Origin: Didymodactylos carnosus
Taxonomy: Eukaryota > Rotifera > Eurotatoria > Philodinida > Philodinidae
Direction: 5' to 3'
DNA length: 64,000 nucleotides
Assembly: GCA_905250885.1 (NCBI GenBank)
Contig: CAJNOQ010000190.1
Location: forward strand, 1-64,000
Below are positions 25,701 to 38,450 of the stretch, one piece after another. The notes under the pieces were generated by a model. The model ran no database searches. It was not told the DNA's origin and saw nothing but the letters and a program-made list of their open reading frames with translations. The translations under genes and the position numbers were made by a program. The stretch's first letter is position 1, and every line of letters starts with the position of its first letter.

Positions 25701-26761
25701 AACCAAAACACTGGCATCCTGTAAATGTCAAACAGATATGATAAAGACAAAATTGCTATGATGTTTTGAAAAAGTGTCACACTTTCTCATTCAGACACAA
25801 ACAAACAAACAGAACTTTTTTAGTTGCGCTTACAATATCTTGACATATATAGCCGAGCGCTTCGAGACTAGCTTCACGTAAATTATCCGCTTTTCCCGGC
25901 GTTGTTACATTGGCGACTAGTCGTTCTAAAGCAATTAATCAAACAACATACAACATACACCGCATAAAGAAATAAGAACAAACAACAATACATTTGGAGA
26001 AAATATAAAAAACGTCATATTTTCCTGCACTCTTCACCACTCGTCTCTCTCTCTCTTTCTCTCTCTCTGTATGTGTTATGTTCACGTCACCAAAACACGA
26101 TAAAACGAAGCGCTTACCGATTAAATCGCGCCACTGTCCACGTGGTAAATCAGCACAAGCGATATAACCGACACACTGAGCAGCTTGAGATGGTTTTGAT
26201 GTTTCAGTGCCGAGTGCTTCAAAACACTAAAAGTAGAACAGCAATTAAAACTACTGAAGAAGAGTCCAATATTATGAACAAACATACATTGTTCTTGATG
26301 TGATTTCTTATATCTTGTGGCATTCCCAACCAACGGTCTTGATAGACTTTTTTCAAATTTTCTTCGCGAGAATAGAGAGCATTTTTCAATTGTAATGCTG
26401 AACAGAGTAAAAATGAAATAATAAATATTGAAAATATTCAGACATCAAAATAAAACCAACGAACCTGCTTGTGTGCGCGCAGTTGGATTATTTGTGGCTG
26501 TATTTAATATATCGGATAAATGTTTTAGAAGTTCAGGCTAATAGAAAACAATAACGTTATTTTTCATTACAGTCGCTGCTTCTTTAATCTTACCAAATTT
26601 TGTTCAGCTGCTTTGGCAAGAAAATTTCGTGCATTTTCCAAATCGCTTTGAGCTACAAAAATAAACTAACCATGTCATAAAGAAATTACTTTTATATAAA
26701 CGTTCAACTTACAGCCAACCGCAGTTCGTTCTAAAATGGCAATTAGCTCTTGAGTAGCCAT
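22744..26761 (-). CDS. KPNB1: Importin subunit beta-1 (karyopherin beta-1)
   Basis: HEAT-repeat nuclear import receptor that carries importin-alpha/cargo through nuclear pores and releases it on binding RanGTP. Seventeen exons on the minus strand: 26713-26761, 26594-26652, 26465-26537, 26288-26397, 26118-26226, 25834-25925, 25566-25718, 25443-25502, 25297-25386, 24855-25239, 24555-24799, 24367-24497, 24225-24300, 24028-24171, 23828-23975, 23585-23775, 22744-23295. They give 888 aa (human about 876), all phases closing. Family stretches read clearly: [17 protein letters not shown], the acidic loop DDDDDW at about 340-345 followed by [14 protein letters not shown], and the C-terminal [10 protein letters not shown]. 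The start ATG opens a short first exon ([12 protein letters not shown]) matching the human N terminus. Most introns are 50-75 bp; the longest, 23296-23584, is 289 bp. Same strand as the S13 gene, whose stop lies about 700 bp upstream. Confidence 0.96.
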
Positions 26762-26969
26762 ATTTTTAGGAAAAAACGACAATGGCGTGTTGCTGTTAAA
26801 CAATTTAATCTGAAAAAAATTAATTAGAATACATAGCACAAGATGTAATAAAATCAGGTCATATACGGTTGTAGAGTCATCTCTAGATTTCATGAAGTAA
26901 AAGGACGCGTAGGTAGTACAGACAAGAATAAACGAAAAGAATCAACCTAATACGCAAGTTAAGACCCTG

Positions 26970-27105
26970 GGGGCCGTATCACAAAAAAACTTTAGTCTGA
27001 CTTAAATCAAAATTTGGACTTAAGTCTTCGTTATGTGCACTTACGTTCTAATTTCATACACTTAAGTCTTCACTTTGACTTAACTTTTTTCGCGATACGA
27101 TCCCC
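26970..27105. repeat. Short inverted-repeat (MITE-like) element
   Basis: The left end GGGGGCCGTATCAC and following A-run, CTTTAG/TGACTTAA words match the reverse complement of the right end (CGCGATACGATCCCC preceded by GACTTAACTTTTTT). The inside carries GACTTAAGTC-type palindromic words. It lies between the importin beta and S13 genes, on the promoter side of importin beta. No clear target duplication. Confidence 0.4.
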
Positions 27106-27345
27106 TGAAGATTAATCAGGTTCTCTCTTTCAGAAAGATCTTTCGAGGCAGATATTTAAATTGAACGTCACTCAATTTATGTAGTCTCAGATTTTATCCT
27201 GTTATCTCACAACCACTTCTATAAATTCGTGTACTGAGCAAAAAGAAAAGCACCTCTAAGAGTGTCTCCAAGCCTTTCGCGTTTTTGTCCTGTCGCCTCT
27301 CAAAAGTCACAAGATAAATTTAATAATAACAGCTCATTGTTTGTT

Positions 27346-27351
27346 TTTATT
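27346..27351 (-). terminator. Poly(A) signal of the S13 gene
   Basis: TTTATT on the plus strand (AATAAA on the minus strand), about 120 nt after the S13 stop codon. Confidence 0.45.
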
Positions 27352-27467
27352 GAAAGATGTATTAATTTAACAATAACAACAACAACACTTTATGCGATTT
27401 GAAGCCTTATTCTTTTTTCCTTTGTTACATAAAATAAGTAATAGTAGACTACAAGAAATAAATTTTC

Positions 27468-28109
27468 TCATGCTAATAAAGCTGCTGCTGTTGATGATTC
27501 ATATTTCCATGTTGATGGTAATACTTTTTTAGTTTTATAATAACGTGCTAAACGATGAATACGGCTTTCGACTAAGATTAAACGAAATTTCGCATCTTTA
27601 TCTTTTCTACTGCGTTCCAAATGTTTTCGAATAGCAACAGCTTTTTTGATTAAATGGTGTAAATCTTCTGGTTTGCTTGGTGCTAAACCTTTTGCTTTCA
27701 TAATACGCAATATCTTGTTTCCAGTCACAAAACGTGTTTGGGCTACACCATGTGAATCACGAAGTATAACACCTGAAGAGAGAAAATGGTAAAAGGTAAT
27801 ATGAAAAAAGATCGACCTAGGATTAAAGTTCTGCTTACCTATTTGTGATGGAGTTAAACCTTTTTTAGCTAATTTACATATTTGATCGATGACATCTTCA
27901 GCTGTTAGTTTGAGCCACTAAGATGAAAATGATGGTTTAGTTAAGTCCAGTCGACCAACTATTGGTATTTAAAACTCACCGATGGGACTGTTCTTTTGTA
28001 CGGTAAAGCTGAATCGGAAATACCTTTTCTAAAGCAAAAAAATGGCCAATAAGATCATTGTGTGTGTGAAAGTTCAAAAAACTCACCCAGGTGCATGCAT
28101 ACGACCCAT
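27468..28109 (-). CDS. RPS13: 40S ribosomal protein S13 (uS15)
   Basis: Small-subunit ribosomal protein that binds 18S rRNA. Four exons on the minus strand: 28087-28109, 27980-28028, 27839-27917, 27468-27772. They give 151 aa, the same length as human RPS13. The protein starts [10 protein letters not shown], continues through [24 protein letters not shown] and [20 protein letters not shown], and ends in a [13 protein letters not shown]-type tail. Phases close at each short intron (58-66 bp). The 23-nt first exon carries only seven full codons, as is common in ribosomal protein genes. No oddities. Confidence 0.97.
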
Positions 28110-29662
28110 GATGAAATATTCCTTTTTTCAGAACGCGGTTTTAAAACGTTTGAATCTGAAATTAGCACACCCACAATGAAATAATCAAGCTTACACAAAG
28201 CAAAGCCACTGCTAAACAAATTTGAAGAGAAAAAAAAAGAAAGAAAATTTACTTTTTTTCGCGTACATGATTGAGTCAGCCTTACTTTGATGACGAGTAC
28301 CTCCTCCAAATGAAGATTTGCAATATAGTTGACAATTACTCTTGTATATGTTCAGAAAAAGCTCAGTATTCAAAAATTTCATAAGAGTAGTCAGAATATT
28401 TGTATCTCGTATACTTTTTTGCTAATGTCGCCAGAAGTTCATGAAGAAACTTCCATGGTAAACTCCAGCCAATCATTGTCTCGCAAACGATATTGTCCAT
28501 TATACATCTGGTATTTATATTATCAAATTTCTTTTCTTTCTATTAGCTTTATGGCATTTTGATCGATTCTATCCATAGTAGTTCAAGTTAAAAGAGCGAA
28601 AACGTTTGCTTGTTGCTCATCCAATACACAAACAAATGATGTTCACTGTCGATTATCGCGACTCCTTTACTGTAGCAGCGACTTTAAACAAATGCTCAGC
28701 CTTATCTTTTAGCAAATTCTTTTAAAAAGTATACAACCATCGAGGAAGCGTCTGGGGCGTAAATACTATGGAGTTGTGGGGGTTGTTACAACTTTTCTGC
28801 TTTTGAAAATTATTTTGATGTGTTCTCTAGAGTACCTAACGGAGGAAAATGAGCATTTTTTCACCAGCAGAGACTTTTTATAACGAATCCTCTGCCTTTT
28901 ATACGCTACTGAATAGCGTCGATTGAAAATTAAAAGAGAAAAAGTTTTTTGTTCCTTAGTCAGTATCTAAGGTCTAATGCACCGACAAATAAAACTCAGA
29001 AAATGCTTCATTTTTCAATGGTTTAACTGGATAATCGTTAAGTTCCACTACTCGTTTCAGACTTTCGAAATCCCCAATACTAATACTCTCTTTCTTCAGA
29101 CTTCGACGTATGCAGTACTAAATGTCCTTCTGTGCGGCAATTTCATTCATGACGGGGTTATTGTTAAAAATCTCATTTCAGTGTCGATACAAAGATAACG
29201 AGTAAAAAATCGCTAGAAGCTCTAGAAGTTTTCTGGAACCCTACAAGTTCCTAATAATGATTCCGATAGGCTCTTTATGCTTGATTACTTTTTCATATAC
29301 AGTCTTCGCTAATTACTCGATTCTATTAATGTTTATGGTCAAACCGCTTGCTCAATAACTTTTTCTATATATCTGAGTATGACATCTGACGATGTGCTAG
29401 TTGTATCATACCGCCTTCATATGTACCCTCTATTTCTCTCTGTTGATTGGTTTCATGCATAGAATATGTCTAATAGTGCTCATACAATTCCACAAGTGAT
29501 TTTTAGACCTTTTCTCTCCAGTAAAGAGAAAAAGCTACGACAAAATGATATGAGTTGTAGCTTGATTTATCTGTCGCTGCAGCATTTTAATTGTTGCCTT
29601 TTTTACACTCAATTATCTTTGTTTAAGTATGCAGCTGAAATGTAATGCAAGCTCTGCAAACC

Positions 29663-29695
29663 AGAGATCTGCACGGGCTGCCCATGCAGATCTCT
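29663..29695. repeat. Perfect 33-nt palindromic hairpin
   Basis: AGAGATCTGCA and TGCAGATCTCT form an 11-bp perfect stem around CGGGCTGCCCA, which itself can add three GGG/CCC pairs. The GC-rich centre stands out in AT-rich intergenic DNA. It may be a transposon-end remnant or a structured RNA; the sequence does not decide. Confidence 0.6.
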
Positions 29696-31510
29696 ACTAC
29701 AAACGCGTCTTAAGTTTTAACTTATTAAGTTTTAAACGAGTTAAGAGTTGTTCTCTCAGGTAGTCACGTCTATGTGACTAATATAGGATGAAGTTCGAAA
29801 ACCCTTTTCAGCTTTAGTAATAGCTAATAAATGAACAACTTTATTGTTTCAAGTTGTTCCGTATGGTTTTCGTTGTTGTTTGTTTAGCGTTCAGAATGAT
29901 TTCAAGAATTTTAAAACAGCAGATTCAAACATATAAAGTGGTTAGTTATCTAACTTACCTAAACCCTATTTATTAAGTTTATATTGCACTTGGATAATTG
30001 AATCATGTCGTTGGAAAGAGCATGCATGCATGAAAATGACGTATTTGATGAAACTTGACTATGATACTCTTTCTATATATTCTTGACTGTATATTAGTAC
30101 TTTATTGTCAAAATTATTATATTCTACATATATTGGATATCAGCCAAGGAACAAAGAACGAGTTTTTGTTTTTTTACTTTTTCTTGAAATATGATTTTAT
30201 GTAGATCTGTGAGAAGAAAGTCAAAAAAATTGCAGTCATTCTGTCCCGTGAGTGAGCGCGATTTTGTTGTTGTTGTTGTTGTTGTAAACTTCTAGCTTGT
30301 TATATCGCGTTATTTAGAATGTTTTCAATAATAGAATTCAGTTCGAAATAGAATCAACTACAAAAAAAAGTTACTCTTTAAATTTTTTTTTCGATAAATG
30401 TACGTGTTACTAAAACTGTAAATGAGCATTAATTTCCATATGTTTTTTTGTGAATCTCTTTTTGCAATCCGTAGATCATCAAAAATAAAAGAATATATAC
30501 ATAATCTTTATTTACATTGTATTTACTTGTATAAGAACTTCCTTTAGCATGTATTAAACAGTTGCAAATTCGTTACAGAAATGATTTTCTTTTAGCTCGA
30601 AACACATTACATTGATAAATATTATCATAAAGCTTGTTTTAGACTACTTACTATTACTATACCGAGTTGTTATATTAAAATACCATATTAATAAATAAGA
30701 TGGGACTTAGCTTTATACAATGAATGTATTCATTTGTTACTCCCAGTATGCTTCATAATTGCAATATAATATGATTGCATAGAGAAAGAGATAGCAAATT
30801 TTTCTTTTAGATGAAAATTATAATTAACACTTTAATGGAATTTTTCTTCTAAACGTTTTAGATAAATAATTACGCAGAGACTTGTTTGTTTTCAGGTTCT
30901 TTAATCAGATAGAAAAAAACATTCAAGGTACATATATTTCGTAAAATAAGAATGTTATGATAAGAATTTGTTTATATATCGTTGTTTCGCAAAAAAAACA
31001 TTCTCTCATTAACTGTCCACTATATGTGATTAATCGATTTAAAACAGCCTGAATCTAAAAGACTTATCCAAAAGCAAATAATATGATTTGTTTTTCCCTC
31101 ATAGTATCACAGATATTTGTTTAATTAACTTCAGTCGCCTGTATTATGTAATATCTTAACGACATTTGTAATAAGAAAATATTTGGTGTTGTTTTTTCTA
31201 AACACATACACTGGATGTAGTAATGTAAGCTTGTAAGCTTAGCCCAGACATACGTTTGATTCGAATGATTTGTCTAATTGTTTAAATAAATGGACGCCTA
31301 AATTAGTCTAATGCGTCATTGATTGATTTGTAAATTATACTTTTCTACTTTTTCTGTGGAGAACAACAATCTTTAGCCACATTTATTATTAAAGAGTATA
31401 ATTTGCCATTTGCAGTTTATCGCATCACAGATAGTGTTACATAGTATACAGTGTTCTTTTGTATTTCTGTGTTATACAACATTTGAACGTTTTTTTATGT
31501 GTATTCTAAA

Positions 31511-31692
31511 TCTATACTATAATATAAAGTGTTTGATTGTTATGCTATACAAATCCACATGCTTGATCCCAGAGCAACCAAATTTTGCATGGGGTCCACA
31601 TTCATTAAGAGGAAGAGCGTAGGCTATGTGCGACCCCAAAATTTCCACCCACAGGGATACCCGGGTAACCAACGCCGGGTAAATTTTCTAGT
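31511..31692 (+). mobile_element. Non-autonomous Helitron-like element, copy 2
   Basis: The 182-bp unit begins TCTATACTATAATATAAAG and ends TTTTCTAG, preceded by A and followed by T, matching Helitron ends (5' TC, 3' CTRR, A/T target). ACCCGG and CCGGGT, separated by 10 nt, form a hairpin about 9 nt before the 3' end. It is homologous over its length to the minus-strand copy at 3136-3333, with a deletion of about 11 bp near the hairpin. It carries no protein coding. Confidence 0.65.
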
Positions 31693-34453
31693 AACTTATA
31701 TCTGTAAAGACTATGATTAGTTATTCTTTTGAGAAAAAAGATCCATGAACCATTGTTGGATAGAATTTCACATAGATTTATTTATTATCGTCATCTATAT
31801 ATCTTTCCCGACTAAGTATACAATAACTTTTCTCGAACGCATAAAAATCGAGTGCCAAAAGTTTTAAATTTTGGTTTGATTCAATGAGTCTTGTTCGATA
31901 CATATATATATTTGTACATAACAAGATTGTCAAAATTCGTCTCATCTTATCCACCATGACTCTATCCAGAAGAGTAGTGAAATATTAACAGACGTTGAAA
32001 AATGAATCAAAATTTATTATCAGCTCTTCGTTTGAATATCATATTCATATTATTAAAGAAAATGTCGTCCGAATTCAACATAACGCGCGCATGCACATTT
32101 TTCGTCAAACGTTCAGTTAATCCCCATAATCTACCTTAATTCATCGTTTTATCTATTATAGAAACTACATCCATAAATTAGTCACATTTATATTTAGTAC
32201 AAAGTTTATGATGTTGGCTTTATTTGTTTCAACTGAAAAATCTTTAAAACAAAGAAGATGAAGATTCAAACTAAAAGGTAAAGTATAGCGATGTATTTTA
32301 TTTTCAACGGATGACGTCTTTTCTATTCGAATGTATTTCATCTTAACAATATTCTCTATATCATTCAACTATTCAACAATATTCAAATATTTTAGTTCCA
32401 CTGATTGGGATTAAACAAAGTATACTAAATGTTTGCTGTTCATTAAAAATATCCTTCGTAATATAATATAAACAAGTCAAAACAAACAAAGAAGACCCAA
32501 ACGGATCCTATACGAATAAATCGATAAATAAGGTGACAATAGATTCGTTTTGCGTCCGTCAATTTCCCACTTATATCAATATCTTTTTCACGCTCTCCTA
32601 ATGGACTTGAGCCACTTGTATATTCTCCTTTACCATTTAGTCTCGTAATTATTTCACCACGATGCTATTTTGCACCCTAATTTTTTGATCAATTTCAAAA
32701 TGAATCAATTATACATAGTTTTGTTTGTTAAATGCTATTGTTAATCTGGATGTCTCTATATACAAAAAAATATCTGAAGTAAATTTATGCCTAACATTCA
32801 AACTCTACATGCTTCATTTAAACACTCCTATTGATTGAATGTGACTTTACTTTTTAGCTGATATTTTTTTGACAACGTCGATGAATACCTTTCTCTCACA
32901 AATGTGCATGTCGTGTTAATTTGATGGATTGATATTGTTTATCATTTATTTTTAAACGAAGAGCTGATATAGATTTATTGACGGAATGCCGTGCCAACAC
33001 AACAAATTCGAATTACTAGATTAAATCTTCTGTTTGGAACATCTCAAGTTCAGCTGGCAATACTTTCTTCAAGCAGTTCTTGCTTGAAATTTCCTAGAAA
33101 TTATAGAATATTTTTGAATGATAAAATACGCTAAGGCTCCCTACTTCACTTTATTTCTAATTGTCGATGGGATTTTCTGTTCTTTTTAACTAATATTTTT
33201 AAAAGTTATTTGTAAGTGCGAGAAAAAAGCTCTATTCACATGTATATTCTGACGTATCTTATAGTCGATGAAAATCTCTTTGTCTGAATATTTTTTTGCA
33301 CTCATTGACTCCAGTTTTTGTATCTCAATCGTGAAAAACATCATCATCTCACTTTATGGAACAAAGCAGAAAATGTTTGACAATATTCTTGTATATCACT
33401 AAATTTGTACAGCATACATACCTGTTGAAGTACACACCTATATCCGTCAAAAATAGAAATAAATATTGTGAAATTTTGTGAAATTCTAGTAAATATTTAC
33501 AAAATTTTGTAAACTTGTTTATGATATGTAATGCCTCTTCTTTGTACTCATGCATCTTTATGATCAGTTCACTAAAATTTGATCTATGCTCTTTTCTGTG
33601 AATTGTTTATCACTATAGAAATTATACTTTTTGTCAAGAAAAAACTGGAAAATCTTGATAATTAAACAAAGATTATACACGTTGGCTTTTACTTAAGAAA
33701 TTTTATTGATTAATTTACCCTAGTGTTTATTCAGGTATCTTCCTCTTGATGGAACAATCTTTTTTGGGACAATATATGATTCTTGTTTTTTGTTTACTCT
33801 ATTCGACGTATATATACCCTTCCTTATTGAATAAATAATTGTTGTTTTAAGTAAGATCGATCAGAATCTTGTAAGGAAACTTTTAGATTCGAAAGACCAG
33901 TGCGATGATTAATAGAGTAGAAATAATTTTTTTTATATATGTAATTTTAAACGTGTACAGTGAATAAATACAGAAAAAATTGATTTCTAATGACCTTATT
34001 TCTTTTTTTCATTGACCAGTTGTTTGTCTAATTGAACAAACAATGACTAAATCTGCATTAGGGTTCCTCAACTCCTTATTGTGATCGATCATGTAATACA
34101 CCGACTGGTTATGTTATCTTGTTTCCTGAATTCGGTACAGTCGATGATCTCAAAATAATTCATATTGATTGAACGTTCCTTTTCATTGCTCTAAAAATTT
34201 AAGTGTAAATAAACAACAAATAAATATTTGACCAGTTCTATAGAAAATATTGTAATATGTTCGTTTGTACTTGTATTTTGTCCCTGTAAAAATTTATGTA
34301 GAAGATTATTAAATAGTTGTAGAACGATTTCTGTTTCCTGAATTGAAAAAACAGTTTCTTTCATGTGACTGGTTCTGTTCTGGTCACACTCACCCACAAA
34401 GAAAGAGCATAACACGTTTGTTTATCTGTTTAGGTTGAAAAAGACAATCTTCA

Positions 34454-37400
34454 ATGGCAAATATCGAAGGTCCAAAATCTTTAATGGATGAAATGATTCA
34501 TGAGGTCAGTGTTTATATAAAACTCAAAGTCAAATAATATTTGTTTGTGTTTTTTTAGAATAGAAATTTTGGTGGCGGTGGTAGCGAGGGACGCCCATCA
34601 AGATTTGGAACGAATGACGATACATCGTCACGAGGTAATTCAAGAGGTCGTGGCTCATATAATGGATCAAGAGGAGGACGTTTTGGTGGACGTGGAAATT
34701 TTCAACCACGTGGTGGCGGGGGATATCAACATGATCGATTGTATCGTGGCAATAACAATAACAATAATGATATCGCTAGCGAAGAGAATTTAACAAGTGT
34801 CGATAATGGTCGAAAAATGAGTGCAGGAAATTCTGTACCGCCGTCACTTTTGGGTTTGAATTTTGCACCACGTCATTCCTCCAATTATTCAAATGATCCA
34901 AACAGTTTTCAGAATAAGAATAATACGTTTCCTGATAGAGGAGGACGATCGCGATTTTCTAATCCTCGAGGTGGTTTTGGTGGTGACATAAATCGATTTC
35001 CTGCTAGACAAACATCATTTGATGATAATAAACAACAACAATTTAATGACAATTTCCGACAACAACAACACCCATTGTTGGATGACGATAATAATATGCA
35101 TAAATCACAGAAACTAGTACCACAAGATAAAAAACAAATATCACAAAACCCTCTACAACCAACGCCATCAAGAGGAAATAATGATCGATTAAATATGGGT
35201 AAAATGATTAAAACATGTAAATAGTATTGTCAGAAATTATTTTGGAATGCTTTTAGATTCATCAGCATCACATAAATACTCTGAACATAAACAAAATGTT
35301 GGTTTGATGGAATTAAACATTAGAAAAGATCATGATTTGATGTCACATAAAACAGGTCTAATTAGAAGTTTACTGATAACTCATTCTTAGTGGCGAGAAA
35401 TTTTGAGAGTTAAATCGTTTTATAAAGAAAAAAAGTTATTCATTCAGGCTTACTTAAGTTACTACATAGTCATTGAAGAACTTGTTTATATAGCATAGTT
35501 TAATTATAAATTCTATTCTATCAACTTAGTACCTAAAAATAATTTTTAATGAAAGTCAGGTCATAAGAAGACTCTATCTTTATATTCAAAGTCTTTTACT
35601 ATTGTGTCAATTAAAAATAGAAATTATACGTACAAATTGATTCCATTTGTAGATACGCCAGATCATCAGCAACATTATCAAACTGATAATCGACGTCACG
35701 ATAGGCGACAAGAGAATAGTAGAAAAGAATATGATCGTTCATCAAGAGATCGTAATAGCCGCACAGATCGTTCGAGATCTCCACCCACGAGAAATGATCG
35801 GAATGATCGCCAATTTGGTATGAGAGGTGGTCGAGGTGGTGCCGGGAGAGGTAATCGAGGAGGTTTTATGAATAAGAGGTAAACTTATTTTTCTATTTTT
35901 TTGGCATATCTTGAAAAATGAAATATTCCGAACTTTAGAGAAGAAGAACGTAGTAACGACAACAATGGAAGAGGGCATAAATCTAGATTTGGATCAGATG
36001 ACCATGGCTTTAAAGGACCCGATTATGATCATCGAAGCAGTAGTCAACATGATAATCGCGAACATGGAGGTATGTTTTTCCATACATAACGCTTTCCTCG
36101 ACATATTTGTATTCAAAAAAAATTTCTATAGAAAACGACGGTCGGGGACCGCATTTTCCTGGTGCCGGCTATCGAAATAGTTCTGAAAATCGTTCAAATC
36201 CACAATATGGGAACATGCAACAGCGACAACATCCCTCAAATTTTCCTTCGCAAAGTCGTCCAGATTATAATAGTATGCAACAAAATTATCATCAACAAGG
36301 TGGCATGGGAAATGAACAGCGATCAAATGATCGATTAAATCGTTCAAATAATCCACAAGGATCTAATACAAATTCAGGGCGTCGTCAAAGTCGATTTACT
36401 GACCGTCAAACAGAAGATTATGATGATGACAATAAACCATTACGTAAGAGTTGTGTTTTGTTTTATTTGAAATTCTACTTAATGCTACTGTTTTTAGGTA
36501 AGCCAGAGTTTCAATTACCTGTTGCAACTACAACCACTCCATTATATCTGCCGAATCAGTCGACGAATACTGCAACATATAGTCATGCACGTCCAGCACC
36601 CAACCAATCTTTTCCTCAACAACAACAACAACAACAACAGCAACAACAATTACCGCTGATGCAATCTCAAATCAATCCGCAATTTCAAACCACATCCCCA
36701 AACTTTACCCAACAGTCAACACAAAATCAATCAAATATATCTTCTTATCAACAAGCGTCACAACCGCAGCAACAATTCGGTGGAGTCCAAGGTTATAATT
36801 GGCCATCAGGTACTTCCCTGTTGTCAACTCCAACTCAACCAAATCAAGTAGCATCACACTCAATGATTGCAATGCAACAGCCTAATCCGTACGGTCAACA
36901 ACAACAGCTACAGTCTGTAAATCCTTTTGGGCAATATGGTATAACTTCTAATCTCCAACAAACACCTATCTCAACTCCAATCGCTGCATCCCAACCATAT
37001 CAAAATCAACAAACACCACAAGCAGGTCAACAAGCAATATCGACAATGGGTGGAACGACAGCACCAGCTATGGATGGAGTACAACAGCAGCAATGGGCAC
37101 AATATTGTCAACAATACTGGAATTACGTTCAGCAACAGCAAGCTGCGTTAGGCACAGCACCGGTTCCCCCTCCTGAGCAAGCAGTTGCTCTTCAGCAGCA
37201 GTCACAAGCAACAGGTATGTACGAATTTTGACTTTGCTACAGAATAAAGTTTGCTGGAAGATGTTTTTTATTATGACTTAACAATAAAATTAACTTGTAT
37301 TTGTATTTATGTATTTTTCTGTTTTAGGTCACAATTATTCGTCTTTATCTGCGCAACAACAGCCACAATCAACATCTTTGCCAGCGGTTAAACAAACATC

Positions 37401-37728
37401 CATCGCCATGGCACCCACCGTTGCTTCCCAAGATACTTCAGTAACATCGGGGTCAACAAATGTCGAAAACCCATGGAGTCAGTATTTACACCAGCAATGG
37501 AGTCAATTTTACATGCAACAACCTAATGCCTCTACGTCAACAGCTGCATCATCTCAACCAGCCGGTGATAGTTCAAACACTACTGTTCAACAACAGGCAT
37601 CTTTGTCACAGACACCATCAACAGCATCTGCCATTCCCAATTATTTATCGCAATTAAATCAGCAACAACAACCACAACAACAGGGTGGGAATAGCAATGC
37701 ATGGGAAAATTGGTTTAATCAAGCATAA
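34454..37728 (+). CDS. RGG-box and Gln-rich low-complexity protein, probably RNA-binding
   Basis: Eight exons: 34454-34504, 34559-35198, 35257-35355, 35653-35878, 35939-36069, 36132-36443, 36498-37214, 37328-37728. They give 858 aa with all phases closing. The N-terminal half has RGG/RG clusters (GRGSYNGSRGGRFGGRG; MRGGRGGAGRGNRGG), and exon 4 an R/D/S-rich stretch (RSSRDRNSRTDRSRSPP). The C-terminal half is Gln-rich with a poly-Gln run of about twelve, and carries W/Y/Q segments (WAQYCQQYWNYVQQQ, WSQYLHQQWSQFYMQ) plus a final AWENWFNQA. RGG plus prion-like Q/Y composition is typical of RNA-granule or splicing-associated proteins, hence the inference. I see no RRM, KH, DEAD or UBA domain and cannot name the family. 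The 298-bp intron 35356-35652 is the longest. The start has a Kozak-like ATGG. Confidence 0.85.
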
Positions 37729-38005
37729 TGAAACAGTAACTGAATACGTTTAACCCGTCAGATGTAATAGTTTTGAAATGTTGCTTTTTATTTTTGAAAA
37801 GAACTGCCCATCTTTTCCACTAAGAAATTATGTAGAAATCTCGTTGCGTAAGCTTTGTTTTGTGTTGAAAGTTTTATTATGGTGTATAATGAATTATTGG
37901 ACTACATTTTCGTTTCTCTTCTATCTATGGACAAAGAATGTTTTTTTCGTTATGCGTCTGTTTCCTCTATTGAATTTTCATTGTCATTTCGTTATTCTTT
38001 TGCCA

Positions 38006-38011
38006 AATAAA
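38006..38011 (+). terminator. Poly(A) signal of the RGG/Q-rich gene
   Basis: AATAAA about 280 nt after the stop codon, in AT-rich DNA, and about 440 bp before the next start codon. Confidence 0.45.
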
Positions 38012-38450
38012 TTTTTTCTATGACACACTTCAGATCCGATTGATTGATTATTTTCTCCATATGTCTGTGTGTGTATGTATCGCTGTACAATTTTTGTTTC
38101 GTTTGTTCAATTCTGAGTTGCATGAGAAAGTAAATAAATTACAATAGATAGTTGTTCATTGCGTTTACGCATCCTTTTCATAGTAAATCATGAATTTGGA
38201 CGCTTTTTCAATTTCTTATATCAATAGCGCCTAAGCACGCTATGGCTTTCATTTATGGAATCTCAGAACTCACTGATGACCACTTTCTAGGTATTTGATG
38301 GATGTTGCGGATTTAAAAATATCTTCCACAACCAATTTGAAATGGTCGAGATTAAGCGCCAATTAGAATCTCATATAGTGTACTTTAATCGATATACTAT
38401 CAATTTTGGCCACAATTAACTTTCTTGTATGTTTTCAGTATATTTAGATA

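Larger units (their letters stand above)
28110..34453. other. 6.3 kb gene-poor interval
   Basis: Between the start of the S13 gene (-) and the start of the RGG/Q-rich gene (+), so it should contain divergent promoters. Frames of 60-82 codons (such as 28329-28562, 28977-29198, 32165-32368, 33349-33555) resemble nothing known. Recognisable items are a palindrome at 29663-29695, a TTG run near 30262 and the Helitron-like copy at 31511-31692. No tRNA or rRNA was recognised by eye. Confidence 0.5.

Noticed and set aside
28110-34453. Search by eye for tRNA, rRNA, CRISPR-like arrays and further genes
   Set aside because: No cloverleaf, rRNA-like or regularly spaced repeat pattern recognised; a tRNAscan or Rfam search would be decisive.
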